Source: Methanobacteriaceae archaeon (lineage in GTDB: Archaea; Methanobacteriota; Methanobacteria; Methanobacteriales; Methanobacteriaceae). From it: 14,617 bases of DNA. The notes below the pieces were generated by a model. That model did not search any database and was not told the DNA's origin. It was given only the letters and a program-made list of their open reading frames with translations. Location: positions 1 through 14,617 of the forward strand of contig CAAGFH010000262.1 of NCBI GenBank assembly GCA_900769095.1. The letters run 5' to 3'. The position numbers and the translations under genes are program-made. Below are positions 13,880-14,617 of the stretch, piece after piece; the stretch's first letter is position 1, and each line of letters begins with the position of its first letter.

Positions 13880-14605
13880 CTATCTTTTTAAACCTGTTCT
13901 CTTAGCTGCAATTGAACCAACTTTTCTTCCTGGTGGTGCATGTCTTGAAACAGTAGTTGGACGACCAGGATGTTGTCTGTTACCTCCCCCGTGAGGGTGA
14001 TCTACAGCGTTCATTGCTACACCTCTAACAGTCATGAACTTCTTACCTTTAGCTTTATAAGCATGCCATCTTTTACCCGCTTTAAGGAATGGTTTATCTT
14101 TTCTACCTCCACCAGCAACTACACCGATACTTGCACGGCAGTTAGGGTTTAAGTATTTTAATTCACCAGATGGTAATTCAACAACAGCTTGATTTGCGTC
14201 ATGAGTAACTACAGAAGCGTAAGTACCAGAAGATCTTACGAAACGTCCACCGTCTCCTGGGGTGTTTTCAATATCGTAAATTGGGGTACCTTCAGGGATT
14301 TCTGCGAGAGGTAATGTGTTACCAAATTTAATAGGAGCAGAAATACCACATTCAATTTCATCGTCAATTTGAATGCTTTCAGGTGCTAAGATGTATTTCT
14401 TTTCACCATTTTCGAATTTTACTTCTGCGATAGGAGCGGTTCTTGCTGGGTCGTGTAAAATATCAACAACTTTACCTTTGATACTACCTTCTTTTTCTAA
14501 TGCATCGTAAGATCTGTATCTGATTTTATCTTTGAAACGATGAGAAGCAACACGGTGAGCAGGAGTTCCTCTTCCTCTTCTTTGATGTATTAATCGTTTT
14601 CCCAT
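13880..14605 (-). CDS. rpl2: Large subunit ribosomal protein uL2 (L2)
   Basis: uL2 is a 23S rRNA-binding protein near the peptidyl transferase centre and is needed for subunit association. The 241-residue length is normal for archaeal uL2. The hallmark is the C-terminal segment around residues 197-216, including VDHPHGGG (201-208), the histidine-rich loop that approaches the catalytic centre, followed by a basic RP-rich tail. The N-terminal part holds the OB-like fold and the middle the SH3-like domain, inferred from the family. The ATG is preceded by GGAGGAATTTGA, a strong binding site at the very edge of the window. It is the most upstream gene seen; in archaea uL3, uL4 and uL23 usually precede it, outside this window. 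Its TAG stop lies 15 bases before rps19 and in the same frame. Confidence 0.98.
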   Translation of the reverse strand: MGKRLIHQRRGRGTPAHRVASHRFKDKIRYRSYDALEKEGSIKGKVVDILHDPARTAPIAEVKFENGEKKYILAPESIQIDDEIECGISAPIKFGNTLPLAEIPEGTPIYDIENTPGDGGRFVRSSGTYASVVTHDANQAVVELPSGELKYLNPNCRASIGVVAGGGRKDKPFLKAGKRWHAYKAKGKKFMTVRGVAMNAVDHPHGGGNRQHPGRPTTVSRHAPPGRKVGSIAAKRTGLKR

Positions 14606-14617
14606 TCAAATTCCTCC

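Noticed and set aside
1..14617. Mobile element, CRISPR array, defence system or tRNA hidden in the window
   Set aside because: Gene order is continuous and conserved, gaps are short, and no direct-repeat arrays, transposase-like frames or tRNA folds were seen.

Overview
The window is a piece of an archaeal chromosome carrying the long ribosomal-protein superoperon (S10/spc type). All 28 genes lie on the minus strand and are nearly back to back, so transcription runs from high to low coordinates. The gene set (eS4, eL32, eL19, eL34, eL14, RNase P protein 1, aIF1/SUI1, Cbf5, archaeal-type AdkA) and order match what I know of Methanobacteriales. The AT-rich DNA, the protein sequences and the strong GGAGG/GGTGAT ribosome binding sites suggest a Methanobrevibacter-like methanogen. 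The genus is an inference; no search was run.

Layout in transcription order. (1) 14605-10951: uL2, uS19, uL22, uS3, uL29, aIF1 (SUI1), RNase P protein 1 (Rpp29/Pop4), uS17. (2) 10945-7502: uL14, uL24, eS4, uL5, uS14 (47 codons, TTG start), uS8, uL6, eL32. (3) A 130-base spacer with two hairpins (7372-7501), the longest gene-free stretch in the window. (4) 7371-4765: eL19, uL18, uS5, uL30, uL15. (5) 4729-2163: secY, adkA and a DUF106/EMC3-like membrane protein. (6) A 116-base AT-rich spacer with a candidate promoter, then eL34, cmk, eL14 and cbf5. No stretch over 300 bases lacks a gene, and I saw no tRNA, rRNA, CRISPR array or mobile element.

The genes together make ribosomal subunits, set start-codon choice (aIF1), process tRNA and modify RNA (Rpp29, Cbf5), insert membrane proteins (SecY plus the Oxa1-superfamily protein), and supply nucleotides (AdkA, Cmk). 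Many junctions are 0-5 bases or overlap by 1-4 bases, with the next gene's Shine-Dalgarno inside the previous gene's last codons, which suggests translational coupling.

This is mostly a conserved core locus and I found no new defence-type or other novel system. The best leads are regulatory: a recurring arrangement of stem-loops placed on or next to stop codons (rps3, rpl15, secY, DUF106, rpl14e), three of them followed by U-tracts like intrinsic terminators; the eL32-eL19 spacer; two TTG-started genes in frame with the gene before them; two adjacent-operon nucleotide kinases that both lack the Walker A lysine; and a strongly acidic tail on uS3.
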